NCBI GenBank assembly: GCA_964567125.1 | Contig: CAZMLC010000003.1 | Span: 1 to 64,000, forward strand | Length of the DNA: 64,000 nt | Direction: 5' to 3' | Source: CAZMLC01 sp964567125 | Lineage (GTDB): Bacteria; Verrucomicrobiota; Kiritimatiellia; RFP12; UBA1067 | Shown here: piece by piece, positions 33,728 through 43,100 of the stretch | Layout: every line of letters begins with the position of its first letter | How positions within the stretch are numbered: the stretch's first letter is position 1 | Notes under the pieces: model-generated | Databases searched by the model: none | What the model saw: the letters and a program-made list of their open reading frames with translations, nothing else | What the model was told of the DNA's origin: nothing | Translations under genes and position numbers: made by a program

Positions 33728-35320
33728 TCACTCCATTTTGCTCTGCTGCCGCGGATCAAAGGCATCGCGCAAGCCCTCGCCGATCAGCACGGTCAGCAAC
33801 ATTACGCTGAAGAGCGCTAGCGAGGGAAAGAGGATCAGCCACCACGCCCAGCGGAACATCTGCGCCTGCTGCAACAACTCGCCCCAACTCGGCGTCAAAG
33901 GTGGCAATCCGAAGCCCAGGAAGTCCAGCGCAGCCAACGAACCAATCGCGCCGAGCAACGAAAAGGGAAAGAGCGTGATCATCGGCGTCAGGGCATTCGG
34001 CAGGATATGCCCGAAAATAATGCGCACAGCCGAGAGCCCCTGACAGCGCGCAGCCTCCACAAACGTCTGGTTGCGCAGCCGCAAAAACTCCGCGCGCATA
34101 TAGTACGAAATACCGATCCAGTTGAACAGGCTGTAACAGAACAACAGCAAGCCGAAACTGCGACCCAGCGCCGAACCGATGAAGATCATCACGTACAAAA
34201 AGGGCAAGGCGCTCCAGATCTCGGTGAGCCGCTGCCCGGCGATATCGACCCAACCGCCAAAGTAGCCCTGAATCGCCCCGATCACCAGTCCGCCCAACAT
34301 GGCCCACAGAGACAAGACCATTCCGAAAATCATGGCGATGCGCATGCCGTAAAGAATGCGCGCAAAAACATCGCGACCCGCGGCATCAATCCCCATCCAA
34401 TGCCCTGCGATCGGCCGGTAGGGCCAGGCGATTTCCGAAAGCGAACAGGCGATCGAGACCTTGCCCTGCTTCCACGGCAACACCGCGGTGGGCGCTGTAC
34501 CCTTGAACGCCTCGACAGCCAATTCCTGGATCGAGCGGCGCAGCGCCTCAGGCAGCGCCTGCCAGCGCGCCCGTTCAACCGGGTAAACCTCCTGCTGATC
34601 CATGCGGAAGTGCAGCTGGAACGGAAGGTCCGGCGTATTCACCTGACGGAATGCCAGCAGCACGGTCTCGACGGGACGCGGCTCCTTCTGCGGCGGAACA
34701 GCCGGCAGCCGCACCCGCACCTGCACCGCCGGATCCTTCACCTGCCGCGCAAGGCCTTCGACCGCCGCACTCTGACGTCCCTCGAACCGTTCCTGCAGCG
34801 CCTGCCGCAGCGTTTCCGGCAACACCCAGTGATGCGCCAGCGCCTGCCCCTCAATCCGGGTCACGCCGGGGAAGAAGGCCTCGCAGCTCAGCGGCATCAC
34901 GATAGTTCCCGTGCGCAGCACATGGAGTCGGCCGGCAAAGATCTCCGGCACCACGGAGACGTTCACTGTACGGCAGGCTCTCAGCGTGCGCGCATCCACC
35001 ACATCGCCGGGACTGTAGCGCACCGGCGCCCACACGACGCGATTTCCCGGCTGTCCGGTAAAGGCCTCACTTGCCACCAGCGCATGGTAGTTGGGCGCAG
35101 AGGGCTCCGCCTCAGGTCCCAGCAGATCGCGCTGCGTCAGGTTCTGCACAAATGGCAAAAAAGAGCGGCCGTTCAGACGCAGGTAGAGCGGCTTGCTGTT
35201 GCAGATCAATTCCGCGACCAGGCTGACGCCCATCAGGATGCACAACACCACGAGCGCAATGCGCGCCCGTTTAATCTGCATAAAATTGTGTAACCGTTTT
35301 TGTGTCAGCGGAGAGAGCAT
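33728..35320 (-). CDS. yejE: YejE-type ABC transporter permease with a large insert
   Basis: 530 residues, about 190 more than E. coli YejE. One span near the start (about 18-40) and the C-terminal permease core are typical: HWMGIDAAGRDVFARILYGMRIAMIFG, GAIQGYFGGWVDIAGQRLTEIWSALP, VEAARCQGLSAVRIIFGHILPNALTPMI (EAA loop), LDFLGFGLPPLTPSWGELLQQ. Between them, about residues 60-300, is a predicted periplasmic region with two related pieces (LPETLRQALQE and LPEALRRSIQE). YejABEF imports peptides such as microcin C; YejA and YejF are not in the window. It lies 12 bp after yejB. Confidence 0.9.
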   Translation of the reverse strand: MLSPLTQKRLHNFMQIKRARIALVVLCILMGVSLVAELICNSKPLYLRLNGRSFLPFVQNLTQRDLLGPEAEPSAPNYHALVASEAFTGQPGNRVVWAPVRYSPGDVVDARTLRACRTVNVSVVPEIFAGRLHVLRTGTIVMPLSCEAFFPGVTRIEGQALAHHWVLPETLRQALQERFEGRQSAAVEGLARQVKDPAVQVRVRLPAVPPQKEPRPVETVLLAFRQVNTPDLPFQLHFRMDQQEVYPVERARWQALPEALRRSIQELAVEAFKGTAPTAVLPWKQGKVSIACSLSEIAWPYRPIAGHWMGIDAAGRDVFARILYGMRIAMIFGMVLSLWAMLGGLVIGAIQGYFGGWVDIAGQRLTEIWSALPFLYVMIFIGSALGRSFGLLLFCYSLFNWIGISYYMRAEFLRLRNQTFVEAARCQGLSAVRIIFGHILPNALTPMITLFPFSLLGAIGSLAALDFLGFGLPPLTPSWGELLQQAQMFRWAWWLILFPSLALFSVMLLTVLIGEGLRDAFDPRQQSKME

Positions 35321-35332
35321 AGCAACACGCGT

Positions 35333-36373
35333 TTATCCTTTACCAAAGTGAATGCGCGGATCGATCAGCATGTAACAGAAATCCGAGATGAGATTGCCGA
35401 TCAGCTGCATCACGGAGGTCAGCGCCAGCAACGCCATAAAGACCGCATAGTCGCGTCCATTCAGCGCATCCCAGCTGAGCCGCCCCATGCCCGGGATTTC
35501 AAAAATGTTCTCAATGATGATCGAACCTGCGAAAAGCACGCCCAGAATCGAGCCAAAGCCGGTGGCGATCGGGATCAGCGCATTGCGGAAAGCATGCAGC
35601 CAGATCGCCCGCCGCCGCGTGGCGCCCTTGGCGAGAACCGTGCGGATATAGTCGCTGGAGATTTGATCGAGCAGTGAATTCTTCATGATCAGCGTCAGCA
35701 CCGCGAAATTGCCCGCCACATAGCAGGTCACCGGCAAGGCCAGATGCCACGCCCGATCCGCCAACCACGCGCCGAACGGCAGGCTCGCGGCAAGGTCCGA
35801 CTCGTAACCGCCCAGAGGGAAGAGATCCCAGAACTGCTCAACCGTGCCGCTGAAAAGCATTTTCAGGACCATGCCCAGCGCGAATGACGGAATCGCATAC
35901 CCGGCGAAAACCACGAGGCTGGAGAGCGCATCGAAGCGCTGCCGATGGCGCAGCGCCTTGGCAATGCCCAGCGGAATGCAGACCAGATAGCTGAGCAGAA
36001 AACCCGTCACGCCGAACCACAGCGAAACCGGAATGCGCGACGCGATCAGATCCCACGCCGTGCGGTTCGGATAGTCGTAGGAGTAAATCTTCAGTCCCAT
36101 GCGCTTGTTCACCAGCCAATCCCAGTACTGCACCGCGATCGGCTGGTCAAATCCGAACTGCTTTTTCAGCTCGTCGCGATATTCGTCGGTCACGCGCAGC
36201 GTCGCATCGTTGCCCTTCCCCTCCATGCCGCCGATGTTGCGCATCTTCATCAGCTGGATATCCACAGGACCGCCCGGCAACAGGCGCGTCAGCGCAAAAC
36301 AGACGATGGTAATTCCAAGAAAGGTGGGAATCACCAACAAAAGACGCTGCACTAAATAAGCAAACCGATTCAT
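35333..36373 (-). CDS. yejB: YejB-type ABC transporter permease
   Basis: 346 residues with six predicted spans. The start MNRFAYLVQRLLLVIPTFLGITIVCFALTRLLPGGPVD is typical of YejB/DppB. Later come RIPVSLWFGVTGFLLSYLVCIPLG, GYAIPSFALGMVLKMLF, ILTLIMKNSLLDQISSDYIRTVLAKGATRRRAIWLHAFRNAL (EAA loop) and FEIPGMGRLSWDALNGRDY. It is the first gene of the minus-strand run ending at rsfS. Substrates are probably oligopeptides; the binding protein must be encoded elsewhere. Confidence 0.93.
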   Translation of the reverse strand: MNRFAYLVQRLLLVIPTFLGITIVCFALTRLLPGGPVDIQLMKMRNIGGMEGKGNDATLRVTDEYRDELKKQFGFDQPIAVQYWDWLVNKRMGLKIYSYDYPNRTAWDLIASRIPVSLWFGVTGFLLSYLVCIPLGIAKALRHRQRFDALSSLVVFAGYAIPSFALGMVLKMLFSGTVEQFWDLFPLGGYESDLAASLPFGAWLADRAWHLALPVTCYVAGNFAVLTLIMKNSLLDQISSDYIRTVLAKGATRRRAIWLHAFRNALIPIATGFGSILGVLFAGSIIIENIFEIPGMGRLSWDALNGRDYAVFMALLALTSVMQLIGNLISDFCYMLIDPRIHFGKG

Positions 36374-36430
36374 CGTGAAGATGTTACATGATTTACACCA
36401 TCGATTGCAACGACAACTTCCCCCGATAAC

Positions 36431-36452
36431 GAACTATGGGGTTTTATAGTTC
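36431..36452. promoter_or_regulatory. Palindromic operator 1
   Basis: GAACTAT and ATAGTTC arms separated by 8 nt form a 22-bp palindrome. Its first 17 bases recur with two changes at 36472. Confidence 0.55.
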
Positions 36453-36471
36453 ACTTTAACGACTCGAAAAT

Positions 36472-36493
36472 GAACTATGGCGATTTATGATTC
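36472..36493. promoter_or_regulatory. Palindromic operator 2
   Basis: GAACTAT and ATGATTC arms with an 8-nt centre, an imperfect version of operator 1, exactly 41 bp downstream of it (about four helical turns). The pair lies between divergent yejB and the 36.75 kb gene. Confidence 0.55.
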
Positions 36494-36607
36494 TTTTTTG
36501 CTTGCATAACTTGACGTTTAGTTTCCGATTTGATGCTCCTTAAAAACAGCCAAATAGCGCTGGAAAAGAAAAATCCGGCTGCGGGCTTATCTAACATGAC
36601 TTATCTG

Positions 36608-36637
36608 TTGACTTTGCGCGCCTCGCATTCGCATAAT
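36608..36637 (+). promoter_or_regulatory. Candidate promoter of the 36.75 kb secreted-protein gene
   Basis: TTGACT (36608-36613), an 18-nt spacer and CATAAT (36632-36637). The sequence TCGCATAAT occurs twice in tandem, covering the -10 and the start region. This would give a leader of about 105 nt. Confidence 0.45.
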
Positions 36638-36664
36638 AGATCGCATAATGGGTGGTGACTTGGA

Positions 36665-36701
36665 CAGAGGGGTGTGTCAGGCCTACAGGCGGCCTCCTCT
36701 G
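36665..36701 (+). promoter_or_regulatory. Leader hairpin upstream of the 36.75 kb gene
   Basis: CAGAGG (36665-36670) pairs with CCTCTG (36696-36701), and AGGCC (36679-36683) with GGCCT (36691-36695), with an 8-nt bulge on the left arm and a 7-nt loop. It lies in the predicted 5' leader and has no T-run after it, so it may stabilise or regulate the message. Confidence 0.4.
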
Positions 36702-36749
36702 GACACGGTGTAAAAGTAGGATTGCTTTATTTCAAGAAATGAGGGATGT

Positions 36750-39700
36750 ATGATCCGAGTTAAAGTTTGGGCTGGCATAATGCTCGTAATGGGTTTGACG
36801 AATCTTCCGATGTGGGCGCAAAATTATTGGACGACAAACAAACTCAACAGTCTGGCGGTCGCGGTTCTGGGTACGGATACCAATGTCTGGACAGCAGGCA
36901 TGACCAAAGAGGCGGTCTTCGACGGTGCCACCAACACCTATTTCGATACGTATGCGGAGTCCAATGCCTGGGCTGGGATCCAGTTGCCCAGCGCAAAATC
37001 CGTAACGCGTCTGCGCTATTGCGGCTATACAGGCCGCGAGGCGCGCCTGCTGGGCGCCCGTTTTGAAGGTGCGACAACCGCTGATTTTGCCGATGCGGTC
37101 ACGCTCTGGGTGCATACGCCGCCAAGCGGTTGGGCGGGCAACACCTGGCTCGATGTCACGCTGACCAATGCGCTGCAGCTCTCGGCCTACACCTACCTGC
37201 GCATGATCGCCACAGCGACCAATTCCTATGGCGGGAGCGTGCGCGAGGTTGAGTTTTACGGCGTTGATCCCGTGACCAGTGTGCCGGAGGTTCCCACCCT
37301 CTCGTTCGGGGACAGTGCCAACTGGTATACGCATCTGCGCTGGACCGTGGTGTCGAATGCCATGGCGTATGAAATTCAGCGTAAATTCGCGGACGAAGCA
37401 TCGTTCTCAACGATCATGACCAATCTCTATCTTGCCACGGGCTTCTACACGTGGCGCGATCCAAAAATGCTCTCCAACGACGCGCAATACCGTATCCGCG
37501 CAGTAAGTCCGGCAGGCGCTTCAGAATGGACCAACTTCAGCGCGTCCGCGCGCAATGCCGCGACCGGTACGTTCTTCGGCGTGGCAGGTTCGTACCAGAA
37601 CAACACCATGATCCACAGCAGACTCTACGATGCCAATATCGAGACCTTCTTTGACGGCCCGGAGTCCTCGAACGGCAACAATCTCTGGGGCGCCATGGAT
37701 CTCGGGCAACCGCGCACCCTCACGGGCATTCGCTTTATTCCGCGGCGTGAATTTCCCAGCCGCATGAATGGCGGAAAATTCCAGGCGGCAGCGAACACGA
37801 ATTTCACCGATGCGGTGACGCTCTATACGATTACGACGAATCCGCCCATCACGCAAACAACCGAGGTGATTCTGGACACGCCGGTGATGTTCCGCTATGT
37901 CCGCTATCTCTCGCCCAACAATGGCTGGGGCAATGCCGCGGAAATCGAGTTTGATGTCGTGCCGCAGCCGCCGGTCAATCTCGCTGCCACCGGGACGGAT
38001 ATCACCAATGATTTTCCCGTGATGACGTGGTCGCTGAGCGATTACACCGCGAACATTGCCAGCTGCATGGTTTACCGCGCGACCTCACCCGGAGGCCCCT
38101 ATGTCGCGCTGGGTACGACACCGTCTGCCGCGCGCAGCTTCACGGATACGAACGTACTGGTGGGTGTGGCCTATTATTACAAGGTCAGCAACCTCTGCAC
38201 GAATAACAACGGGGCCGTCTATGAAAGTTCGCTTTCAGCGCCGCTGACCTGGCATCGCGCGCAACGCATTGAACGCGATTGGAGCAATCCGGCGACGGTG
38301 AAGCCCGGCCTGACGGTCTTCCAGATCGGGACCAATTACAACAACAACGTCAATGTAGGCGCAAGCAAGGTCTTCGACGGTTCGTTGTCCTCTTTCGCGG
38401 ATATCCTCCCGAGTGCCTGCACGCTGGGCATTGACTTTGTGAAGCCGCATGCGGTGAAATTCATGCGGTTTAGTCCGCGCAATGTGTATGTCAACCGCGT
38501 GAACGGTGCCGTCTTGCGCGGCAGCGATACGACCAACAACCTAGCCACGACCTCCATGACATTAGCGACGTTTACGAATGGTGCGGCGAATGTTTACACG
38601 ATCAATGCCACGACAAACATAACGCCCTATCGCTACCTCTTCGCAACGCGTCTGGATGGCGCTGAGTTTTACGGGAATATTGCCGAACTGGAACTGTATG
38701 GATGGCCAGCGGATGTCGCCACCAATATCTTGCAGGCGACACCCTTGGTCGTGCTGACCGCGCAGGCGAACGGCACATTGGCGATTGCGTGGGCGGCCAG
38801 CAGCAATGCGACCTCCTATCGCGTGGAACGTGCGCTTGACGACGGCTCCAACGTATGGATCACGGTGGGGACAACCACGGAGACCAACCTGGTGGACAGC
38901 ACAGTATCAACGGGTGTCAGGTATCTCTACCGCGTGGTCTCACTGAGAACGGTGGATGCCGTCGAAGAGAGCGCCTATTCCGAGACCTATTGGGGGTTCG
39001 CCTATCTGGGCGGTGCGGGCGTTGGACTCACGGGAACGTATCGCGTCAACTATACGCTGGCCTATCGTTCCGATGAGGCGATTGCCGCGATCACAACCAA
39101 TGCGAGTATTGATTTCGCATGGGCCAGCGGCGTACCCTTGATTCAAGGTGTAGCCAACAGCAGCTCCAACGTGATGATTTCGTGGACGGGAAAACTGCTT
39201 GTGCCGTACGAGGGCACCTATACGTTTTATGTGACATCAGACGATGGCTGCTCGTTGCGGATTGATGATCATCAGTTTTTGATCAACGACTGGAACACGC
39301 GCTCGGCAACCAGCGCGAACGCGATCGCGCTAACGGCCGGCGAGCATGCGATTCGGCTCGACTACTATCAAAGCGCAGGCAGCGCGGCGATCAAACTGGA
39401 ATGGGCAGGACCCGTGCTGCGGGCGGTGATTCCGTCGACGCAGCTGCTTCCAGGCGAGGTCGCGACTGAGCAGTTCGGGGCCTGGAAGGGAAGAACCTTC
39501 AATACGCCCAAGCTCGGTGCACAGGTGTACAGCACGTCGAATGATGCGATCACGGTTTACAGCGCAGGGCTCGACCTCTCCGGGCTTACGGATGGTCATC
39601 ATCTGGTCTGGCAGCCGATGGAAGGCTCCTTCCATTTCGAGGCCAAGATTTACCAGCTGATCAACACAAACGCCTTTTCGACGAAGGCGCTGCTGATGGC

Positions 39701-40085
39701 GCGCAATACGCTTGCGACGGGCAGTCCCCTCATCGCGCCGGCGCGCATGGCAACCGGACAGTTGGGATGTAAAGGCCGTCTCGCTGCCGGGAACAACATT
39801 GCGGATATGCTATCGCCCGCATGGCAATACACACCGGCCAACCCCTTCTGGATGCTTCTGACGCGCCGAGGGAATACCTTTACCGCGGCATTCAAGAATG
39901 CGAGTACAAACGCGTGGACCACCTTCTATACGTTTGTTGACACGAATCAGGTCTTTACCTCGTCAATGATCGTTGGCCTTTCGGTCACCAGCCCGAACGC
40001 GCCTTCAAACGCGCCATTCCCGAACGCGACCTTCTCGGACATTCGCCTCTTCCATCTGACCGGATCGATCCTTTTGTTGAAGTAA
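36750..40085 (+). CDS. Giant secreted protein: discoidin-like, FN3, PA14 and LamG-like modules
   Basis: 1111 residues with a signal peptide (MIRVKVWAGIMLVMGLTNLPMWA). Visible modules in order: three discoidin (F5/8 C)-like units (about 24-170, 275-410, 520-655; each with a F-D-G segment and an R-Y-x-R/L-Y strand), alternating with fibronectin III-like units (about 180-270, 412-510, 665-750), a PA14 domain (about 755-900, YEGTYTFYVTSDDGCSLRIDD and GEHAIRLDYYQ), and a C-terminal LamG/GH16-like jelly roll (about 905-1100). The last residues are TGSILLLK. GAGGG precedes the ATG. Probably a surface glycan-binding protein; no catalytic residues recognised. It is followed 56 bp later by another giant gene. 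Confidence 0.82.
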   Translation: MIRVKVWAGIMLVMGLTNLPMWAQNYWTTNKLNSLAVAVLGTDTNVWTAGMTKEAVFDGATNTYFDTYAESNAWAGIQLPSAKSVTRLRYCGYTGREARLLGARFEGATTADFADAVTLWVHTPPSGWAGNTWLDVTLTNALQLSAYTYLRMIATATNSYGGSVREVEFYGVDPVTSVPEVPTLSFGDSANWYTHLRWTVVSNAMAYEIQRKFADEASFSTIMTNLYLATGFYTWRDPKMLSNDAQYRIRAVSPAGASEWTNFSASARNAATGTFFGVAGSYQNNTMIHSRLYDANIETFFDGPESSNGNNLWGAMDLGQPRTLTGIRFIPRREFPSRMNGGKFQAAANTNFTDAVTLYTITTNPPITQTTEVILDTPVMFRYVRYLSPNNGWGNAAEIEFDVVPQPPVNLAATGTDITNDFPVMTWSLSDYTANIASCMVYRATSPGGPYVALGTTPSAARSFTDTNVLVGVAYYYKVSNLCTNNNGAVYESSLSAPLTWHRAQRIERDWSNPATVKPGLTVFQIGTNYNNNVNVGASKVFDGSLSSFADILPSACTLGIDFVKPHAVKFMRFSPRNVYVNRVNGAVLRGSDTTNNLATTSMTLATFTNGAANVYTINATTNITPYRYLFATRLDGAEFYGNIAELELYGWPADVATNILQATPLVVLTAQANGTLAIAWAASSNATSYRVERALDDGSNVWITVGTTTETNLVDSTVSTGVRYLYRVVSLRTVDAVEESAYSETYWGFAYLGGAGVGLTGTYRVNYTLAYRSDEAIAAITTNASIDFAWASGVPLIQGVANSSSNVMISWTGKLLVPYEGTYTFYVTSDDGCSLRIDDHQFLINDWNTRSATSANAIALTAGEHAIRLDYYQSAGSAAIKLEWAGPVLRAVIPSTQLLPGEVATEQFGAWKGRTFNTPKLGAQVYSTSNDAITVYSAGLDLSGLTDGHHLVWQPMEGSFHFEAKIYQLINTNAFSTKALLMARNTLATGSPLIAPARMATGQLGCKGRLAAGNNIADMLSPAWQYTPANPFWMLLTRRGNTFTAAFKNASTNAWTTFYTFVDTNQVFTSSMIVGLSVTSPNAPSNAPFPNATFSDIRLFHLTGSILLLK

Positions 40086-40141
40086 ACGCACGCAGACCGG
40101 AGCTCAGCCTACCCTGGTGAGTCCACGGAGCAGCAACCCCC

Positions 40142-43100
40142 ATGACAGGACGCTTCCATCGTGTTGATGTGCAACGCACCCTACGGAGAATCCTGTTTAG
40201 CATCGGGTTCTGCGGAGGCGGCATCGCCTATTGCGGACCCGTTGAGCAGTTGCTCAATCCGGGTTTTGATGAGGCCTTCACCGTTGTCGCGAACACCAAT
40301 AGCTCGGGGATCATACGAGGCGTGTTTCCGACGAGCTGGCTGGATAATTCACGCTATTCGGGTAAGCATACCGACAATCTCTATGTGTGCGAGGAGAGCG
40401 ACACGGTTGCGGGTTGCGCATTCCGCATTACGGCGGCGCTGCAAAGCGGCTACAGCAGCGGTGTGAATATCGAACTCTATCAGCCGTTTACCGCGATCTC
40501 CCAGCGCATCTACACCGCATCCGTCTGGCTGAAATGTGCGTCGAATGTAACGGCGCAGCTGGTGATCCGGCAGAAATCATCGCCCTACACCGTGCGCGCC
40601 ATCACGAATTGCGCGCTCACCGCCGCATGGCACGCTTTCCGCGTTACGGTGTCAAGCGTGGCAACGGAAACGCTGGCGGTCTCCATCAACCTCTCGAATT
40701 GTGCGACCACCCTGTGGGTCGATCAGGCGAGCTGCGTCGTGCAGGATGGCGGACGCGTCTGGTACGTTGCGCCGGACGGATCGGACAGCAGCAGCGGTTC
40801 CTTGGCGGCGCCCTTCCAGACCGTGGCGCGCGCGGCGACACAGGTCACCGCAGGCGATACTATTGCGCTGCGTGCGGGTACGTACCGAGAAACCCTGCAA
40901 CTGCCATGCTCCGGTACGCGCGCAAATCCCATAACCGTTTGCGCCTACACCAACGAACGCGTGATTTTTTCCGGGTGCGATGTTGTGGCAGGCCCGTGGG
41001 CTGCCACGAGCAACGCCATCTACACCGCGGAGACCGACTGGTCATTGGGGTCCGGCTACAATCAGGTGTTCGTCGATGGCGCGATGGTTCACGAGGCGCG
41101 CTATCCGGATTTTGGTTCGACGGATCTCTTAAGCCCTGCGACAGCCGCACTGACGGTCTCCAGTAATTACACCGTGGCCGCATCCGCGTTTGATGGATTG
41201 GGCGATCTGACAGGGGCGCGTTTTTATGCGAGCGTGGGATCGTCGTGGGCGTGGCAGAATGCGTTGATCGCAAGCAATCGGATCGGTACGCTCTTTCTCA
41301 ACGCAGCCTCTGCCTCGACCTGGTGGTGGCCGAATTATAGCAACACATCCAGCGACGCGGGTAGGGGGTTCGTTTACGGACTGCTCAGCCTGCTCGATGC
41401 GGATGGCGAGTGGCTAGTCGAGTCCAATACGGTTGCGCCGCACACGCTCCACCTGCGGATCGCCGAGGGTGTGGATCCGGCGGAACATTTGATCGAAATG
41501 AAACGCCGTAACTGGTGTCTGGATCTCAACGGGCAGAACTTTATCGTGATCAGCAATCTGGCCTTCACGGCAGGAGCCGTACGCCTCAACGGCGAAGACC
41601 TTGTGCTGACACACTGTACTGCAGCACATCTCAGCCACTTCATGGTCTTTTCGTCAGGCGGTGCCGCCAATGGAGGTCGTGCCGAGGGAAGCGGTATCAG
41701 CGTGAGCGGGACCAGCAACAGCGTGCAATATTGCACGGTGCGCGACACGGCGGGAAGCGGCATAATCGTCAGCGGGACAGGGCATCGCATCACACGCAAC
41801 CATATTTTCAATACCGACTATTCGGCAACGTATGCGGTAGGTCTGAAGTTGGACGGAACCTTCCACACCGCAACCTTCAATACGCTGCACGATACGGGAC
41901 GCGATATTATCCAGCCGACAGGCAAGGGCTGTACCGTGATGTTCAACGAATGCTATGCCGCAGGCCGGCTCTGTAAAGATCTGGGCGCTGTTTATGCCTG
42001 GGGCACGAACGCGCAAGCGACCAACGGGGCCATAACGCGTATCGCCTACAACTGGGTTCATGACAGTTCAGCCAATGATCCGTTGGGCATGGGCATCTAC
42101 ATCGATAACTACAGTCGCCATTTCCAGATCGACCACAACGTGGTTTGGAACTTCGGCGATCTCGCCACGAAGACGTGGAGCGATGGCATGCGACTGAATG
42201 CGCCCGGCGACGATCTGAACGTTTTTCACAACACGCTCTTCCGTTGCCGCAATTACAATTACGGAACCTTCACGCCCTATCTGATCACCAACAGCACGCC
42301 CGACAACACCTATTGGACGACCAATACCCACCACCTCTTTTATATCGCGCAGAATAACCTGTATATGACCAATGCGCCGACAGAGCTGGAGAATGGCGAG
42401 GCCCGCGATTTCCGCTTGAAGGCCGCAAGCTGGGCCGTGGATCCTCTTTGTGCGACCACTACGATCGCCTGGGTTACGACGAACGGAAGCATCAACGTTC
42501 CATCGAATTATCACCTGGCCATGCGCCGCAAGAATCAGATGTTCGCCTTTGAAGAGCAGGCGGGGCAAGGTGTACCCGTCGATCTGGACCGTGACGGGCT
42601 GGCCGAACCGTTTGTCGGCCCTACACCGGATAGCGGCGCATACGAACGCGGCGGTGCCTATTGGATTCCCGGTATCTGGGGATGGCTGCCTGAGCAGGCT
42701 GGTGTGCGCAGCGAAGCGCCCTATACATACGTGGGGGATACCGTGACAGCCAAGGCTGTGCTGCTTTCATGCGGGAATGCCCCGGCGACGCTGTTCATCT
42801 GTTGGGGAGAAGGGGCTGATGCAACGGCATGGGCCAACACCGTCTGTCTGGCGACCGCGCTGACCAACGGCTTCCAGTCGGTGTTCTATAATCTATCGGA
42901 TCTCCACCCGTATACGACCTATGGTTATCGCTTTCTGACGACGAATGCCTATGGCGCGACGTGGAGCGAACCCGTGACCTTCACAACCGGATCGGGTCTT
43001 ACGGTGAACATGGTCTGGAACGGCGGCGGCGGGACCAATCGCATGATCGATGCGGTCACCAACTGGACGAGCGCATCGCCGCTCGATTTCAACGGAGCAA

